Assembly: GCF_012489685.1 (NCBI RefSeq)
Contig: NC_080042.1
Coordinates: forward strand, 38,817,158-38,881,157
Reading direction: 5' to 3'
Origin: Lotus japonicus
Lineage: Eukaryota; Streptophyta; Magnoliopsida; Fabales; Fabaceae
Length of the DNA: 64,000 bases
The notes beneath the pieces are model-generated. The model had not been told where the DNA came from, did no database searches, and saw only the letters and a program-made list of their open reading frames with translations. Of the stretch, positions 1 through 10,296 are shown piece by piece (position 1 is the first letter of the stretch; every line of letters begins with the position of its first letter). The position numbers and the translations under genes are program-made.

Positions 1-59
1 GTCCCTTAAACTGGGCAAAATTTTTTGGAACATTTCGGGGCTGCACATTTGTTCGAGTT

Positions 60-152
60 ATGTTCCCGTCGAGCAGCTCTACGAACAATTTGGGCGAAAC
101 GTTCAAAAAACAAAAATTTGGAACATTTCGGGACTGCACATTTGTTCGAGTT
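60..152 (+). repeat. Truncated monomer E, copy 1 (93 bp)
   Basis: Anchor-to-anchor distance is 93 bp instead of 162. The left part matches a normal monomer to CGAAACGTTCA, then AAAAAACAAAAATTTGG joins the ACAAAA of the TAAAACAAAATTCC block to the ACAAAA of the GGACAAAAATTTGG block. Exactly 69 bp are missing, including the EcoRI site, the CENP-B-like box and GGGGCACAGTCCC. The loss is 23 codons, so it does not shift frame. Confidence 0.92.
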
Positions 153-314
153 ATGTTCCTGTCGAGTAGCTCTACGAATAATTTGTGCGAAACATTCATA
201 AAACAAAATTCCTGCGCGCGAATTCGACGAAACTGGGGCACAATCCCTTATTTTAGTCCCTTAAACTGTGGACAAAAATTTGGAACATTTCAGGAATACA
301 CGTTTGTTCGAGTT
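153..314 (+). repeat. Monomer following E, subtype F (162 bp)
   Basis: TTCCTGTCGAGTAGCTCTACG followed by AATAATTTGTGCG or ATTAATTTGTGCG, often with GAAACATTCATAAAAC. It follows the truncated monomer in all 14 cases. E and F therefore travel as a fixed pair, consistent with one ancestral deletion event. Confidence 0.8.
222..238 (+). other. CENP-B-box-like motif (representative site)
   Basis: aTTCGacgaAacTGGGg aligned to the 17-bp CENP-B box nTTCGnnnnAnnCGGGn matches eight of nine fixed positions; the first base of CGGG is T. The same spacing is kept in GACGAAGCTGGGG, GTCGAAGCTGGGG and GAAGAAACTGGGG variants, so most full-length monomers have it. D copies (CTAGGG) lose another position and E copies lack the site. 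Whether any protein binds it is unknown. Confidence 0.45.
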
Positions 315-476
315 ATGTTCCCGTCGAGCAGCCCTACGAACAATTTGGGCGAAACGTTCATAAAACAAAATTCCTACGCGCGAATTCGACGAAACTGGGG
401 CACAATCCCTAATTTTAGTCCCTTAAACTCTGGAAAAAGTTTTGGAACATTTCGGGACTGCATATTTGTTCGAGTT

Positions 477-638
477 ATGTTCCTGTCGAGCAGTTATGCG
501 TATCATTTGGGCGAAACGTTCATAAAACATAATTACTGCGCGCGAATTCGACGAAACTAGGGAACAGTCCCTAATTTTAGTCCCTTAAACTGTGGACAAA
601 AATTTGGAACATTTCAGGAATGCACGTTTGTTCGAGTT
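477..638 (+). repeat. Monomer subtype D (representative, 162 bp)
   Basis: Diagnostic TTCCTGTCGAGCAGTTATGCG, TATCATTTGGGCG, ACATAATTACTGCGCG (or ACTACGCG) and GAAACTAGGGAACAGTCCC. Other copies start at 3803, 6484, 7131, 8520, 10621, 11267, 14368, 15824, 16471, 17442, 18089, 19799, 22155, 48260, 48906, 51342, 52636, 53283, 54253, 54900, 55546, 58227, 59615, 61327 and 62871, among others. None is present between about 22.3 and 48.2 kb. The TAGGGA change weakens the CENP-B-like box but creates a perfect short hairpin. Confidence 0.88.
558..573 (+). other. Short perfect inverted repeat in D monomers (representative)
   Basis: TAGGGA-ACAG-TCCCTA forms a six-base-pair stem with a four-base loop. It is present in most D copies. 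Other monomers have GGGG-CACAG-TCCC at the same place, a weaker four-pair stem with one G-T wobble. The dyad sits directly after the CENP-B-like box. Confidence 0.6.
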
Positions 639-800
639 ATGTTCCCGTCGAGCAGCCCTACGAACAATTTGGGCGAAACGTTCATAAAACAAAATTCCAG
701 CGCGCGAATTCGACGAAACTGGGGCACAGTCCCTAATTTTAGTGCCTTAAACTCTGGAAAAAATTTTGGAACATTTCGGGACTGCATATTTGTTCGAGTT

Positions 801-961
801 ATGGTCCAGTCGAGCAGCTCTGCGTATCATTTGCGCGAAACGTTGATAAAACAAAATTCCTCTTCGCGAATTCGACGAAACTGGGGCACAGTCCCTTATT
901 TTAGACCCTTAAACTGTGGAAAAAATTTGGAAAATTTTAGGACTGCATATTTGTTCGAGTT
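801..961 (+). repeat. Monomer subtype A (representative, 161 bp)
   Basis: Defined by ATGGTCCAGTCGAGCAGC at the anchor, GCGTATCATTTGCGCG, CGTTGATAAAAC, the CTCTTCGCGAATTC block (which adds an NruI site, TCGCGA) and TTTTAGACCCTT. It is one base shorter than most other subtypes because GGACAAAAATTTGG is replaced by GGAAAAAATTTGG. That missing base breaks the cross-monomer reading frame each time an A copy occurs. A is the commonest type in the core. Confidence 0.9.
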
Positions 962-1122
962 ATGGTCCATTCGAGTAGCTCTGCGTATCATTTGCGCGAA
1001 ACGTTGATAAAACAAAATTCCTTTTCGCGAATTCGACGAAACTGGGGCACAGTCCCTTATTTTAGACCCTTAAACTGTGGAAAAAATTTGGAACATTTCA
1101 GGACTGCACGTTTGTTCAAGTT
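962..1122 (+). repeat. Monomer subtype A' (representative, 161 bp)
   Basis: Sister of A with GGTCCATTCGAGTAGC in place of GGTCCAGTCGAGCAGC; some copies have CCAGTCGAGTAGC. Many A' copies also carry GCGAAACATTGATAAAAC and TTCGCATATTCGACG, which destroys the EcoRI site, and some carry TTTTCGACCC. It follows A in the 646-bp tetramer B-C-A-A'. Confidence 0.85.
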
Positions 1123-1929
1123 ATGTTCCCGTCGAGCAGCTCGACGATTAATTTGTGCGAAACGTTCATAAAACAAAATTCCTGCGCGCGAATTCGACGA
1201 AACTGGGGCACAGTCCCTAATTTTAGTGCCTTAAACTCTGGAAAAAATTTTGGAACATTTCGGGACTGCATATTTGTTCGAGTTATGGTCCAGTCGAGCA
1301 GCTCTGCGTATCATTTGCGCGAAACGTTGATAAAACAAAATTCCTCTTCGCGAATTCGACGAAACTGGGGCACAGTCCCTTATTTTAGACCCTTAAACTG
1401 TGGAAAAAATTTGGAACATTTTAGGACTGCATATTTGTTCGAGTTATGGTCCATTCGAGTAGCTCTGCGTATCATTTGCGCGAAACATTGATAAAACAAA
1501 ATTCCTCTTCGCATATTCGACGAAACTGGGGCACAGTCCCTTATTTTCGACCCTTAAACTGTGGAAAAAATTTGGAACATTTCAGGACTGCACGTTTGTT
1601 CGAGTTATGTTCCCGTCGAGCAACCCTACGAACAATTTGGGCGAAACGTTCATAAAACAAAATTCCTGCGCGCGAATTCGACGAAACTCGGGCACAGTCC
1701 CTAATTTTAGTCCCTTAAACTCTGGAAAAAATTTTGGAACATTTCGGGACTGCATATTTGTTCGAGTTATGGTCCAGTCGAGCAGCTCTACGTATCATTT
1801 GCGCGAAACGTTGATAAAACAAAATTCCTCTTCGCGAATTCGACGAAACTGGGGCACAGTCCCTTATTTTAGACCCTTAAACTGTGGAAAAAATTTGGAA
1901 CATTTCAGGACTGCACGTTTGTTCGAGTT

Positions 1930-2091
1930 ATGTTCCCGTCGAGCAGCTCGACGATTAATTTGTGCGAAACGTTCATAAAACAAAATTCCTGCGCGCGAAT
2001 TCGACGAAACTGGGGCACAGTCCCTTATTTTAGTCCCGTAAACTGTGGACAAAAATTTGGAACATTTCAGGAATGCACGTTTGTTCGAGTT
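1930..2091 (+). repeat. Monomer subtype B (representative, 162 bp)
   Basis: Diagnostic bases are AGCAGCTCGACGATTAATTT followed by GTGCGAAACGTTCATAAAAC, and TTTTAGTCCCGTAAACTG. A variant with CTCTACGATTAATTTG and TCCCTTAAAC is also frequent. B heads the core trimer B-C-A. Starts of B copies in the core are spaced 485 or 645/646 bp, for example at 27,162, 27,807, 28,292, 28,938, 29,584 and 30,069. Confidence 0.88.
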
Positions 2092-2253
2092 ATGTTCCCG
2101 TCGAGCAGCCCTACGAACAATTTGGGCGAAACGTTCATAAAACAAAATTCCAGCGCGCGAATTCGACGAAACTGGGGCACAGTCCCTAATTTTAGTGCCT
2201 TAAACTCTGGAAAAAATTTTGGAACATTTCGGGACTGCATATTTGTTCGAGTT
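2092..2253 (+). repeat. Monomer subtype C (representative, 162 bp)
   Basis: Diagnostic AGCAGCCCTACGAACAATTT with GGGCGAAACG, then TAGTGCCTTAAACTCTGG and GGAAAAAATTTTGG. Local variants are useful as duplication markers: CAACCCTACGAAC, CCTATGAACAA (from about 35 kb), and TTCCAGCGCGCG versus TTCCAACGCGCG. C sits between B and A in core trimers. Confidence 0.88.
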
Positions 2254-3061
2254 ATGGTCCAGTCGAGCCGCTCTGCGTATCATTTGCGCGAAACGTTGAT
2301 AAAACAAAATTCCTCTTCGCGAATTCGACGAAACTGGGGCACAGTCCCTTATTTTAGACCCTTAAACTGTGGAAAAAATTTGGAACATTTTAGGACTGCA
2401 TATTTGTTCGAGTTATGGTCCATTCGAGTAGCTCTGCGTATCATTTGCGCGAAACGTTGATAAAACAAAATTCCTCTTCGCGAATTCGACGAAACTGGGG
2501 CTCAGTCCCTTATTTTAGACCCTTAAACTGTGGAAAAAATTTGGAACATTTCAGGACTGCACGTTTGTTCGAGTTATGTTCCTGTCGAGCAGCTCGACGA
2601 TTAATTTGTGCGAAACGTTCATAAAACAAAATTCCTGCGCGCGAATTCGACGAAACTGGGGCACAGTCCCTTATTTTAGTCCCGTAAACTGTGGACAAAA
2701 ATTTGGAACATTTCAGGAATGCACGTTTGTTCGAGTTATGTTCCCGTCGAGCAGCCCTACGAACAATTTGGGCGAAACGTTCATAAAACAAAATTCCTGC
2801 GCGCGAATTCGACGAAACTGGGGCACAGTCCCTTATTTTAGTCCCTTAAACTGTGGACAAAAATTTGGAACATTTCAGGAATGCACGTTTGTTCGAGTTA
2901 TGTTCCCGTCGAGCAGCCCTACGAACAATTTGGGCGAAACGTTCATAAAACAAAATTCCTACGTGCGAATTCGACGAAACTGGGGCACAGTCCCTAATTT
3001 TAGTCCCTTAAACTGTGGAAAAATTTTTGGAACATTTCGGGACTGCACATTTGTTCGAGTT

Positions 3062-3223
3062 ATGTTCCCGTCGAGCAGCTCTACGAACAATTTGGTCGAA
3101 ACGTTCATAAAACAAAATTCCTGCGCGCGAATTCGACGATGCTGGGGCACAGTCCCTAATTTTAGTCCGTTAAACTGTGGACAAAAATTTGGAACATTTC
3201 AGGACCGCACGTTTGTTCGAGTT
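3062..3223 (+). repeat. Flank monomer subtype H, AATTTGGTCG type (162 bp)
   Basis: Characterised by CTCTACGAACAATTTGGTCG, then GACGATGCTGGGG or GACGAAGCTGGGG, and CAGGACCGCACG at its end. It precedes the subtype G monomer and together they lead into the truncated E copy. Related copies recur through both flanks, for example at 7,779, 19,059, 50,606, 57,486, 60,586 and 62,131. I saw none in the core. Confidence 0.75.
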
Positions 3224-3385
3224 ATGTTCCCGTCGAGCAGCTCTACGAGCAATTTGGACGAAACGTTCATAAAACAAATTTCCTACGCGCGAATAAGAAG
3301 AAACTGGGGCACAGTCCCTAATTTTAGTCCCTTAAACCGGGCAAAATTTTTTGGAACATTTCGGGGCTGCACATTTGTTCGAGTT
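3224..3385 (+). repeat. Flank monomer subtype G preceding E (162 bp)
   Basis: Characterised by CTCTACGAGCAATTTGG, by GAATAAGAAGAAACTGGGG (elsewhere GAATACGAAG or GAATTCGAAG), and by a tail of GGGCAAAATTTTTTGGAAC or GGGGAAAATTTTTTGG with GGGGCTGCACATTTG. This tail directly precedes the truncated E copies. The same tail starts and ends the window, so the window is close to an integral number of flank HORs. Confidence 0.75.
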
Positions 3386-3478
3386 ATGTTCCCGTCGAGC
3401 AGCTCTACGAACAATTTGGGCGAAACGTTCAAAAAACAAAAATTTGGAACGTTTTAGGACTGCACATTTGTTCGAGTT
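3386..3478 (+). repeat. Truncated monomer E, copy 2 (93 bp)
   Basis: Same junction and length as the copy at 60. It differs by GGAACGTTTTAGG instead of GGAACATTTCGGG, which creates a stop in the pseudo-frame. It lies in the first copy of the 2,681-bp HOR. Confidence 0.92.
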
Positions 3479-4287
3479 ATGTTCCTGTCGAGTAGCTCTA
3501 CGATTAATTTGTGCGAAACATTCATAAAACAAAATTCCTGCGCACGAATTCGACGAAACTGGGGCACAGTCCCTTATTTTAGTCCCTTAAACTGTGGACA
3601 AAAATTTGGAACATTTCAGGAATGCACGTTTGTTCGAGTTATGTTCCCGTCGAGCAACCCTACAAACAATTTGGGCGAAACGTTCATAAAACAAAATTCC
3701 TGCGCGCGAATTCGACGAAACTCGGGCACAGTCCCTAATTTTAGTCCCTTAAACTCTGGAAAAAATTTTGGAACATTTCGGGACTGCATATTTGTTCGAG
3801 TTATGTTCCTGTCGAGCAGTTATGCGTATCATTTGGGCGAAACGTTCATAAAACATAATTACTACGCGCGAATTCGACGAAACTAGGGAACAGTCCCTAA
3901 TTTTAGTCCCTTAAACTGTGGACAAAAATTTGGAACATTTTAGGACTGCATATTTGTTCGAGTTATGGTCCAGTCGAGCAGCTCTGCGTATCATTTGCGC
4001 GAAACGTTGATAAAACAAAATTCCTCTTCGCGAATTCGACGAAACTGGGGCACAGTCCCTTATTTTAGACCCTTAAACTGTGGAAAAAATTTGGAACATT
4101 TCAGGACTGCACGTTTGTTCGAGTTATGTTCCCGTCGAGCAGCTCTACGATTAATTTGTGCGAAACGTTCATAAAACAAAATTCCTGCGCGCGAATTCGA
4201 CGAAACTGGGGCACAGTTCCTTATTTTAGTCCCTTAAACTGTGGACAAAAATTTGGAACATTTCAGGAATGCACGTTTGTTCGAGTT

Positions 4288-6968
4288 ATGTTCCCGTCGA
4301 GCAGCCCTACGAACAATTTGGGCGAAACGTTCATAAAACAAAATTCCTGCGCGCGAATTCGACGAAACTCGGGCACAGTCCCTAATTTTAGTCCCTTAAA
4401 CTCTGGAAAAAATTTTGGAACATTTCGGGACTGCATATTTGTTCGAGTTATGGTCCAGTCGAGCAGCTCTACGTATCATTTGCGCGAAACGTTGATAAAA
4501 CAAAATTCCTCTTCGCGAATTCGACGAAACTGGGGCACAGTCCCTTATTTTAGACCCTTAAACTGTGGAAAAAATTTGGAACATTTCAGGACTGCACGTT
4601 TGTTCGAGTTATGTTCCCGTCGAGCAGCTCGACGATTAATTTGTGCGAAACGTTCATAAAACAAAATTCCTGCGCGCGAATTCGACGAAACTGGGGCACA
4701 GTCCCTTATTTTAGTCCCGTAAACTGTGGACAAAAATTTGGAACATTTCAGGAATGCACGTTTGTTCGAGTTATGTTCCCGTCGAGCAGCCCTACGAACA
4801 ATTTGGGCGAAACGTTCATAAAACAAAATTCCAGCGCGCGAATTCGACGAAACTGGGGCACAGTCCCTAATTTTAGTGCCTTAAACTCTGGAAAAAATTT
4901 TGGAACATTTCGGGACTGCATATTTGTTCGAGTTATGGTCCAGTCGAGCAGCTCTGCGTATCATTTGCGCGAAACGTTGATAAAACAAAATTCCTCTTCG
5001 CGAATTCGACGAAACTGGGGCACAGTCCCTTATTTTAGACCCTTAAACTGTGGAAAAAATTTGGAACATTTTAGGACTGCATATTTGTTCGAGTTATGGT
5101 CCATTCGAGTAGCTCTGCGTATCATTTGCGCGAAACGTTGATAAAACAAAATTCCTCTTCGCGAATTCGACGAAACTGGGGCACAGTCCCTTATTTTAGA
5201 CCCTTAAACTGTGGAAAAAATTTGGAACATTTCAGGACTGCACGTTTGTTCGAGTTATGTTCCTGTCGAGCAGCTCGACGATTAATTTGTGCGAAACGTT
5301 CATAAAACAAAATTCCTGCGCGCGAATTCGACGAAACTGGGGCACAGTCCCTTATTTTAGTCCCGTAAACTGTGGACAAAAATTTGGAACATTTCAGGAA
5401 TGCACGTTTGTTCGAGTTATGTTCCCGTCGAGCAGCCCTACGAACAATTTGGGCGAAACGTTCATAAAACAAAATTCCTGCGCGCGAATTCGACGAAACT
5501 GGGGCACAGTCCCTTATTTTAGTCCCTTAAACTGTGGACAAAAATTTGGAACATTTCAGGAATGCACGTTTGTTCGAGTTATGTTCCCGTCGAGCAGCCC
5601 TACGAACAATTTGGGCGAAACGTTCATAAAACAAAATTCCTACGTGCGAATTCGACGAAACTGGGGCACAGTCCCTAATTTTAGTCCCTTAAACTGTGGA
5701 AAAATTTTTGGAACATTTCGGGACTGCACATTTGTTCGAGTTATGTTCCCGTCGAGCAGCTCTACGAACAATTTGGTCGAAACGTTCATAAAACAAAATT
5801 CCTGCGCGCGAATTCGACGATGCTGGGGCACAGTCCCTAATTTTAGTCCGTTAAACTGTGGACAAAAATTTGGAACATTTCAGGACCGCACGTTTGTTCG
5901 AGTTATGTTCCCGTCGAGCAGCTCTACGAGCAATTTGGACGAAACGTTCATAAAACAAATTTCCTACGCGCGAATAAGAAGAAACTGGGGCACAGTCCCT
6001 AATTTTAGTCCCTTAAACTGGGCAAAATTTTTTGGAACATTTCGGGGCTGCACATTTGTTCGAGTTATGTTCCCGTCGAGCAGCTCTACGAACAATTTGG
6101 GCGAAACGTTCAAAAAACAAAAATTTGGAACGTTTTAGGACTGCACATTTGTTCGAGTTATGTTCCTGTCGAGTAGCTCTACGATTAATTTGTGCGAAAC
6201 ATTCATAAAACAAAATTCCTGCGCACGAATTCGACGAAACTGGGGCACAGTCCCTTATTTTAGTCCCTTAAACTGTGGACAAAAATTTGGAACATTTCAG
6301 GAATGCACGTTTGTTCGAGTTATGTTCCCGTCGAGCAACCCTACAAACAATTTGGGCGAAACGTTCATAAAACAAAATTCCTGCGCGCGAATTCGACGAA
6401 ACTCGGGCACAGTCCCTAATTTTAGTCCCTTAAACTCTGGAAAAAATTTTGGAACATTTCGGGACTGCATATTTGTTCGAGTTATGTTCCTGTCGAGCAG
6501 TTATGCGTATCATTTGGGCGAAACGTTCATAAAACATAATTACTACGCGCGAATTCGACGAAACTAGGGAACAGTCCCTAATTTTAGTCCCTTAAACTGT
6601 GGACAAAAATTTGGAACATTTTAGGACTGCATATTTGTTCGAGTTATGGTCCAGTCGAGCAGCTCTGCGTATCATTTGCGCGAAACGTTGATAAAACAAA
6701 ATTCCTCTTCGCGAATTCGACGAAACTGGGGCACAGTCCCTTATTTTAGACCCTTAAACTGTGGAAAAAATTTGGAACATTTCAGGACTGCACGTTTGTT
6801 CGAGTTATGTTCCCGTCGAGCAGCTCTACGATTAATTTGTGCGAAACGTTCATAAAACAAAATTCCTGCGCGCGAATTCGACGAAACTGGGGCACAGTTC
6901 CTTATTTTAGTCCCTTAAACTGTGGACAAAAATTTGGAACATTTCAGGAATGCACGTTTGTTCGAGTT
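4288..6968 (+). repeat. 17-mer HOR, 2,681 bp, unit 2
   Basis: Direct tandem copy of 1,607-4,287, with E at 6067. The match stops at about 6,969, where the next C copy carries CTACGTGCGAATTC instead of CTGCGCGCGAATTC. The structure is as expected from unequal exchange of a multi-monomer block. Confidence 0.85.
6067..6159 (+). repeat. Truncated monomer E, copy 3 (93 bp)
   Basis: Exactly 2,681 bp after copy 2 and with the same GGAACGTTTTAGG tail; it is the counterpart in the second 17-mer HOR. Confidence 0.92.
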
Positions 6969-8042
6969 ATGTTCCCGTCGAGCAGCCCTACGAACAATTT
7001 GGGCGAAACGTTCATAAAACAAAATTCCTACGTGCGAATTCGACGAAACTGGGGCACAGTCCCTAATTTTAGTCCCTTAAACTCTGGAAAAAATTTTGGA
7101 ACATTTCGGGACTGCATATTTGTTCGAGTTATGTTCCTGTCGAGCAGTTATGCGTATCATTTGGGCGAAACGTTCATAAAAAATAATTACTACGCGCGAA
7201 TTCGACGAAACTAGGGAACAGTCCCTAATTTTAGTCCCTTAAACTATGGACAAAAATTTGGAACATTTTAGGACTGCATATTTGTTCGAGTTATGGTCCA
7301 GTCGAGCAGCTCTGCGTATCATTTGCGCGAAACGTTGATAAAACAAAATTCCTCTTCGCGAATTCGACGAAACTGGGGCACAGTCCCTTATTTTAGACCC
7401 TTAAACTGTGGAAAAAATTTGGAACATTTCAGGACTGCACGTTTGTTCAAGTTATGTTCCCGTCGAGCAGCTCTACGATCAATTTGTGCGAAACGTTCAT
7501 AAAACAAAATTCCTGCGCGCGAATTCGTCGAAGCTGGGGCACAGTCCCTAATTTTAGTCCCTTAAACTGTGGACAAAAATTTGGAACATTTCAGGACTGC
7601 ACGTTTGTTCGAGTTATGTTCCCGTCGAGTAGTTCTACGAGCAATTTGGGCGAAACGTTCATAAAACAAAATTCCTACGCGCGAATTCGAAGAAACTGGG
7701 GCACAGTCCCTAATTTTAGTCCCTTAAACTGTGGAAAAAATTTTGGAACATTTCGGGACTGCACATTTGTTCGAGTTATGTTCCCGTCGAGCAGCTCTAC
7801 GAACAATTTGGTCGAAACGTTCATAAAACAAAATTCCTGCGCGCGAATTCGACGAAGCTGGGGCACAATCCCTAATTTTAGTCCCTTAAACTGTGGACAA
7901 AAATTTGAAACATTTCAGGACCGCACGTTTGTTCGAGTTATGTTCCCGTCGAGCAACTCTACGAGCAATTTGGGCGAAACGTTCATAAAACAAAATTCCT
8001 ACGCACGAATACGAAGAAACTAGGGCACAGTCCCTAATTTTA
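6969..8042 (+). repeat. Flank monomers between HOR blocks
   Basis: Seven monomers of C, D, A, B, G, H and G type, with GTCGAAGCTGGGG and GAATTCGAAGAAAC variants. They lead into the next truncated E unit. I see no gene or non-satellite sequence here. Confidence 0.75.
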
Positions 8043-10296
8043 GTCCCTTAAACTGGGCAAAATTTTTTGGAACATTTCGGGGCTGCACATTTGTTCGAGT
8101 TATGTTCCCGTCGAGCAGCTCTACGAACAATTTGGGCGAAACGTTCAAAAAACAAAAATTTGGAACATTTCGGGACTGCACATTTGTTCGAGTTATGTTC
8201 CTGTCGAGTAGCTCTACGAATAATTTGTGCGAAACATTCATAAAACAAAATTCCTGCGCGCGAAATTCGACGAAACTGGGGCACAGTCCCTTATTTTAGT
8301 CCCTTAAACTGTGGACAAAAATTTGGAACATTTCAGGAATACACGTTTGTTCGAGTTATGTTCCCGTCGAGCAGCCCTACGAACAATTTGGGCGAAACGT
8401 TCATAAAACAAAATTCCTACGCGCGAATTCGACGAAACTGGGGCACAATCCCTAATTTTAGTCCCTTAAACTCTGGAAAAAGTTTTGGAACATTTCGGGA
8501 CTGCATATTTGTTCGAGTTATGTTCCTGTCGAGCAGTTATGCGTATCATTTGGGCGAAACGTTCATAAAACATAATTACTGCGCGCGAATTCGACGAAAC
8601 TAGGGAACAGTCCCTAATTTTAGTCCCTTAAACTGTGGTCAAAAATTTGGAACATTTTAGGACTGCATATTTGTTCGAGTTATGTTCCCGTCGAGCAGCT
8701 CGACGATTAATTTGTGCGAAACGTTCATAAAACAAAATTCCTGCGCGCGAATTCGACGAAACTGGGGCACAGTCCCTTATTTTAGTCCCGTAAACTGTGG
8801 ACAAAAATTTGGAACATTTCAGGAATGCACGTTTGTTCGAGTTATGTTCCCGTCGAGCAGCCCTACGAACAATTTGGGCGAAACGTTCATAAAACAAAAT
8901 TCCAGCGCGCGAATTCGACGAAACTGGGGCACAGTCCCTAATTTTAGTGCCTTAAACTCTGGAAAAAATTTTGGAACATTTCGGGACTGCATATTTGTTC
9001 GAGTTATGGTCCAGTCGAGCAGCTCTGCGTATCATTTGCGCGAAACGTTGATAAAACAAAATTCCTCTTCGCGAATTCGACGAAACTGGGGCACAGTCCC
9101 TTATTTTAGACCCTTAAACTGTGGAAAAAATTTGGAACATTTCAGGACTGCACGTTTGTTCAAGTTATGTTCCCGTCGAGCAGCTCGACGATTAATTTGT
9201 GCGAAACGTTCATAAAACAAAATTCCTGCGCGCGAATTCGACGAAACTGGGGCACAGTCCCTAATTTTAGTGCCTTAAACTCTGGAAAAAATTTTGGAAC
9301 ATTTCGGGACTGCATATTTGTTCGAGTTATGGTCCAGTCGAGCAGCTCTGCGTATCATTTGCGCGAAACGTTGATAAAACAAAATTCCTCTTCGCGAATT
9401 CGACGAAACTGGGGCACAGTCCCTTATTTTAGACCCTTAAACTGTGGAAAAAATTTGGAACATTTTAGGACTGCATATTTGTTCGAGTTATGGTCCATTC
9501 GAGTAGCTCTGCGTATCATTTGCGCGAAACATTGATAAAACAAAATTCCTCTTCGCATATTCGACGAAACTGGGGCACAGTCCCTTATTTTAGACCCTTA
9601 AACTGTGGAAAAAATTTGGAACATTTCAGGACTGCACGTTTGTTCGAGTTATGTTCCCGTCGAGCAGCTCGACGATTAATTTGTGCGAAACGTTCATAAA
9701 ACAAAATTCCTGCGCGCGAATTCGACGAAACTGGGGCACAGTCCCTTATTTTAGTCCCGTAAACTGTGGACAAAAATTTGGAACATTTCAGGAATGCACG
9801 TTTGTTCGAGTTATGTTCCCGTCGAGCAGCCCTACGAACAATTTGGGCGAAACGTTCATAAAACAAAATTCCAGCGCGCGAATTCGACGAAACTGGGGCA
9901 CAGTCCCTAATTTTAGTGCCTTAAACTCTGGAAAAAATTTTGGAACATTTCGGGACTGCATATTTGTTCGAGTTATGGTCCAGTCGAGCAGCTCTGCGTA
10001 TCATTTGCGCGAAACGTTGATAAAACAAAATTCCTCTTCGCGAATTCGACGAAACTGGGGCACAGTCCCTTATTTTAGACCCTTAAACTGTGGAAAAAAT
10101 TTGGAACATTTTAGGACTGCATATTTGTTCGAGTTATGGTCCATTCGAGTAGCTCTGCGTATCATTTGCGCGAAACGTTGATAAAACAAAATTCCTCTTC
10201 GCGAATTCGACGAAACTGGGGCACAGTCCCTTATTTTAGACCCTTAAACTGTGGAAAAAATTTGGAACATTTCAGGACTGCACGTTTGTTCGAGTT
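8043..10296 (+). repeat. Flank segment, copy of window start plus B-C-A tetramers
   Basis: Begins as a copy of the window start (E at 8102, D at 8520), then passes into B-C-A and A-A' tetramers like those of the core. An inserted A at about 8,260 (GCGCGAAATTCGAC) gives one 163-bp monomer. This is the transition from flank-type to core-type monomers on the left side. Confidence 0.75.
8102..8194 (+). repeat. Truncated monomer E, copy 4 (93 bp)
   Basis: Same junction, with the GGAACATTTCGGG tail as at 60. The surrounding monomers match 1-640 at an offset of 8,042-8,043. Confidence 0.92.

Larger units (their letters stand above)
1..1606 (+). repeat. Left flank segment, paralogous to ~8,043-9,700
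   Basis: Order G-tail, E, F, C, D, C, A, A', B, C-tail/A, A'. Anchors 60, 153, 315 and 477 match 8102, 8195, 8358 and 8520 at an offset of 8,042-8,043, and 1123 and 1446 match 9167 and 9490 at 8,044. In the second copy a B monomer at 8682 precedes the C, while the A' at 962 is missing, so one monomer was gained and one lost between copies. Confidence 0.75.
1607..4287 (+). repeat. 17-mer HOR, 2,681 bp, unit 1
   Basis: Sixteen full monomers plus one truncated E monomer (at 3386). The order and private variants recur exactly 2,681 bp downstream: matching anchors are 1930/4611, 2576/5257, 3479/6160, 3965/6646 and 4126/6807. Only a few substitutions were seen between units, such as AGCCGCTCTG versus AGCAGCTCTG near 2,270/4,951 and GGGGCTCAG versus GGGGCACAG near 2,500/5,181. 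Confidence 0.85.

Noticed and set aside
1681..1701. Exact CGGG of a CENP-B box in copies reading GAAACTCGGGC
   Set aside because: These copies do contain CGGG, but it sits one base too far from TTCG for the canonical spacing. The correctly spaced tetramer there is TCGG, so I do not call an exact box.
3386..3478. 93-bp monomer as an assembly error
   Set aside because: Fourteen copies share one junction but have different private substitutions and lie in different HOR contexts, so the deletion is real.
4545..4826. Recurrent minus-strand open frames of ~63-93 codons
   Set aside because: They are reverse-strand shadows of the same monomers, repeated wherever the same pair of subtypes adjoins, with no independent support.
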